Shown here: one piece after another, positions 61,896 through 64,000 of the stretch
How the letters are laid out: the number at the start of each line of letters is the position of its first letter
Position numbering within the stretch: the first letter of the stretch is position 1
NCBI GenBank assembly: GCA_947581855.1
Contig: CANPVZ010000006.1
Coordinates: 62,001 to 126,000 of the forward strand
DNA length: 64,000 nucleotides
Source: an uncultured Phocaeicola sp.
Lineage (GTDB): Bacteria; Bacteroidota; Bacteroidia; Bacteroidales; Bacteroidaceae
Direction: 5' to 3'
Notes under the pieces: generated by a model
What the model saw: only the letters and a program-made list of their open reading frames with translations
Databases searched by the model: none
Told to the model about the DNA's origin: nothing
Translations under genes and position numbers: made by a program

Positions 61896-63245
61896 TTATT
61901 TTATGGAACATTTAATTGTGCGGAACGGTAAATCGATCATGCCTTCCGGAGCTGCGCTACGTAGATTACGTGTCTTTTTAGGACCGGGAATCAGTGGGCT
62001 GTACATCAGGACGTGACGGATACGTGTACGTTGGTCTGCTGTAAACTGATTACTATAGCTTACAAAATAATCCATAATGTTGGTGGAGATAAAATTTTCT
62101 CCGGTTTCTTCATTGGTTCTCTGGACAAATAGATCAAACCGGTTCACTCCCGAGAGGAGCTGTGCGGCGTACCAACTTTCATATTTGTTGCGGTTATAAG
62201 AGGGGGTATCTTTACAATAATCCGTATCCGCACAACTGTCAGTATAACCATTTTCATCTTCTGCGAAAACATGATGCAATCCGAGGTAATGCCCCAGCTC
62301 GTGTGCCAGATTCTTTGTAGCGTCGGCCGAGTCATAGTATCGGTCTGTGGACATACGGTTGATATACGTACTGTTTATAGACACACTGTAAGGATTCCGC
62401 AGATTTTGTTTCTCCAGATACGTTATATCTATTGGCTGAAGTCCTTCCAAAAAACTTCCTTTTGCAGAAAAAGGAAGATAAGTGATACCTAAAATCAGAT
62501 CTTCAACGAAAGGATAAACCATTACATTGATATATCTATTGGGGTCCCAAAGAAGTAACGATGCATATTTTCCTGTTTCTTCAGTCATGAACTCTTCGCA
62601 ACTGATAGGATAGCTTTCGTTCCAATGAATATATTCCACGCCCGGAGCCGGTAGTGCTTTACCGGTTTCATTCGTGGCGGCAAGGGTAAAGGTCAGGTTC
62701 ATGTCTACGCTTTTAAGCTTATCCTGGTACAATCTGTTCACACCTTGCAATATTTCGGCAAGGCGGCTTTGCGGCACATATTGTGTGGGGTCGGAGGCAT
62801 TTTCGTAAAGCACATGGAAGATAACCGGCAGTTCGTAATGATATTCTCCATCGGTAGTGGTTGCTGCGTTTTGTGTCAGTTGGATGGATTTGTGGATTCC
62901 GTTGGCACTTACCGTTACATAGGTGCTTCTTGTTCTCTCATTCAGATTAGCCTCTATATATAAGATAAGTTTTCCATTACCCGATCCCGATTTTTGCGAT
63001 AGCGTACACCATTTGGCGTTATTCGGCATATTAACCGTCCAATTGTAGCTGCTTTGTATGTTTACTTCCAATGTTTCGCCGTTGCTACTGATTTGGTTGA
63101 ATACGGAAGTGGATAATTCTAAAGCGGGAATCGGGTCATTGTCCGAGTCTCCTCCGCAACTAAAGCATACGGAGCTCAGCAGGAAAAGGAGGATGAGGCG
63201 TGCGATTTTCATAAGTATTGTTTTGATTTTGAATATGCGCTTCAA
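61896..63245 (-). CDS. Zinc metalloprotease lipoprotein (M43 type) with BACON-like N-terminal domain
   Basis: Lipobox SSVCFSCGGDSD; SSYNWTVNMPNNAKWCTLSQKSGSGNGKL (BACON-like); NLAHELGHYLGLHHVFAE (HExxHxxxxH). Confidence 0.9.
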   Translation of the reverse strand: MKRIFKIKTILMKIARLILLFLLSSVCFSCGGDSDNDPIPALELSTSVFNQISSNGETLEVNIQSSYNWTVNMPNNAKWCTLSQKSGSGNGKLILYIEANLNERTRSTYVTVSANGIHKSIQLTQNAATTTDGEYHYELPVIFHVLYENASDPTQYVPQSRLAEILQGVNRLYQDKLKSVDMNLTFTLAATNETGKALPAPGVEYIHWNESYPISCEEFMTEETGKYASLLLWDPNRYINVMVYPFVEDLILGITYLPFSAKGSFLEGLQPIDITYLEKQNLRNPYSVSINSTYINRMSTDRYYDSADATKNLAHELGHYLGLHHVFAEDENGYTDSCADTDYCKDTPSYNRNKYESWYAAQLLSGVNRFDLFVQRTNEETGENFISTNIMDYFVSYSNQFTADQRTRIRHVLMYSPLIPGPKKTRNLRSAAPEGMIDLPFRTIKCSIK

Positions 63246-63363
63246 AGGTAGCGTTTTTTTCGTGCGAACATACTTTTGCGGTTGTTTTTTCTAAAATAGA
63301 AAAACGGATTATCCGTTCCGAAAGGGTAACCGGATAATCCGTTTGAAAGAGAGAGAGTATTTA

Positions 63364-64000
63364 TCATTCGAGAGGTTCAGCCATCATGCCCAGCATTTCG
63401 ATTGTTTTTACATCGGATGGGCGAGTCATGTTTGCTTCAATAATTTTGCCTTCCTTATCTATTAAAATAAAATGAGGAATACCTTTTACATGGTAGTCGG
63501 TGCAGAACTGGGATTCCGGTCCGGCATAGAGCTGGATGCCGCCCAATTTGTCGTCTTTTACTTGTTTCTCCCATCTGTCTTTATCCTTATCGATAGACAT
63601 ACTTACAAAACACAGGTTAGAGCCGACAAACATTTCTTCGAGCGCTTTCAAGTGGGGAAGTTCTTCCTGGCAAGGTGCACACCACGTAGCCCAGATATCG
63701 ATATATACAATTTTCCCTTTGAAATCGGCCAACGTATATTCTTTGCCGTCGATGCTGGTCATTTTAAAATCGGGTGACGGGCAACCTTTCGCCAATGTAG
63801 CGCCGTTTGAATATGCAGCATGGAAAGTGTCAAGAATTTCTTTATCCGTAACGTTTTCTTCTAATAGCGTTTTAATTTTCTCGGCATTGTTTACACCCTT
63901 GTCGGTAACGTACGAAATGGCGTATACTCCGAGCAAATATTCTTTGATTTTCGGCGCTTTGATATGGTTGATCACATACTCCATATTATTTTCGGCCCTT
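63364..64000 (-). CDS. TlpA-like thioredoxin-fold protein (5' end outside window)
   Basis: YIDIWATWCAPCQEELPHLKALEEMF; frame stays open to the right edge upstream of the listed Met. Confidence 0.88.
   Translation of the reverse strand, partial: RAENNMEYVINHIKAPKIKEYLLGVYAISYVTDKGVNNAEKIKTLLEENVTDKEILDTFHAAYSNGATLAKGCPSPDFKMTSIDGKEYTLADFKGKIVYIDIWATWCAPCQEELPHLKALEEMFVGSNLCFVSMSIDKDKDRWEKQVKDDKLGGIQLYAGPESQFCTDYHVKGIPHFILIDKEGKIIEANMTRPSDVKTIEMLGMMAEPLE

Overview
64-kb chromosomal window from a Bacteroidales genome (Bacteroides/Parabacteroides-like: TAnnTTTG -7 boxes, SusC/SusD pair, LAB_N lipid-A genes). Content, left to right: secDF (partial), EEP-family protein, tandem rhomboids, HU, argS, secreted GH2 beta-galactosidase; a sigma/FecR/SusC/SusD locus followed by thioredoxin-fold and DsbD-alpha-like proteins; RNase HI; LPS/glycan genes including a GHMP kinase plus nucleotidyltransferase pair and a LAB_N-GT2-GT39 block; a 2-aminoethylphosphonate cluster (cytidylyltransferase, PEP mutase, decarboxylase, transaminase) with glf and a divergent licD; two L,D-transpeptidases; LPS acyltransferase/kinase/GT9; pdxB, a choloylglycine-hydrolase-family protein, purN, acpP-fabF-rnc, nadB, PBP4-type dacB, a decayed NVEALA/beta-propeller locus, an M43 metalloprotease and a partial TlpA-like protein. 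The most unusual signal is intergenic. Four unrelated families of short palindromic or tandem units lie just 3' of genes. All have a 22-23 bp period (about two helical turns), and one family (TTTGTGCACAAA-N11, five units plus a conserved hairpin) occurs three times with exact register. Other signals: a G10 tract at the -33 position of a putative promoter for a 28-aa membrane microprotein, a C9 tract in the FecR gene, two large nested palindromes, and several genes broken by in-frame stops or frameshifts. All calls come from reading the sequence; no database search was run.
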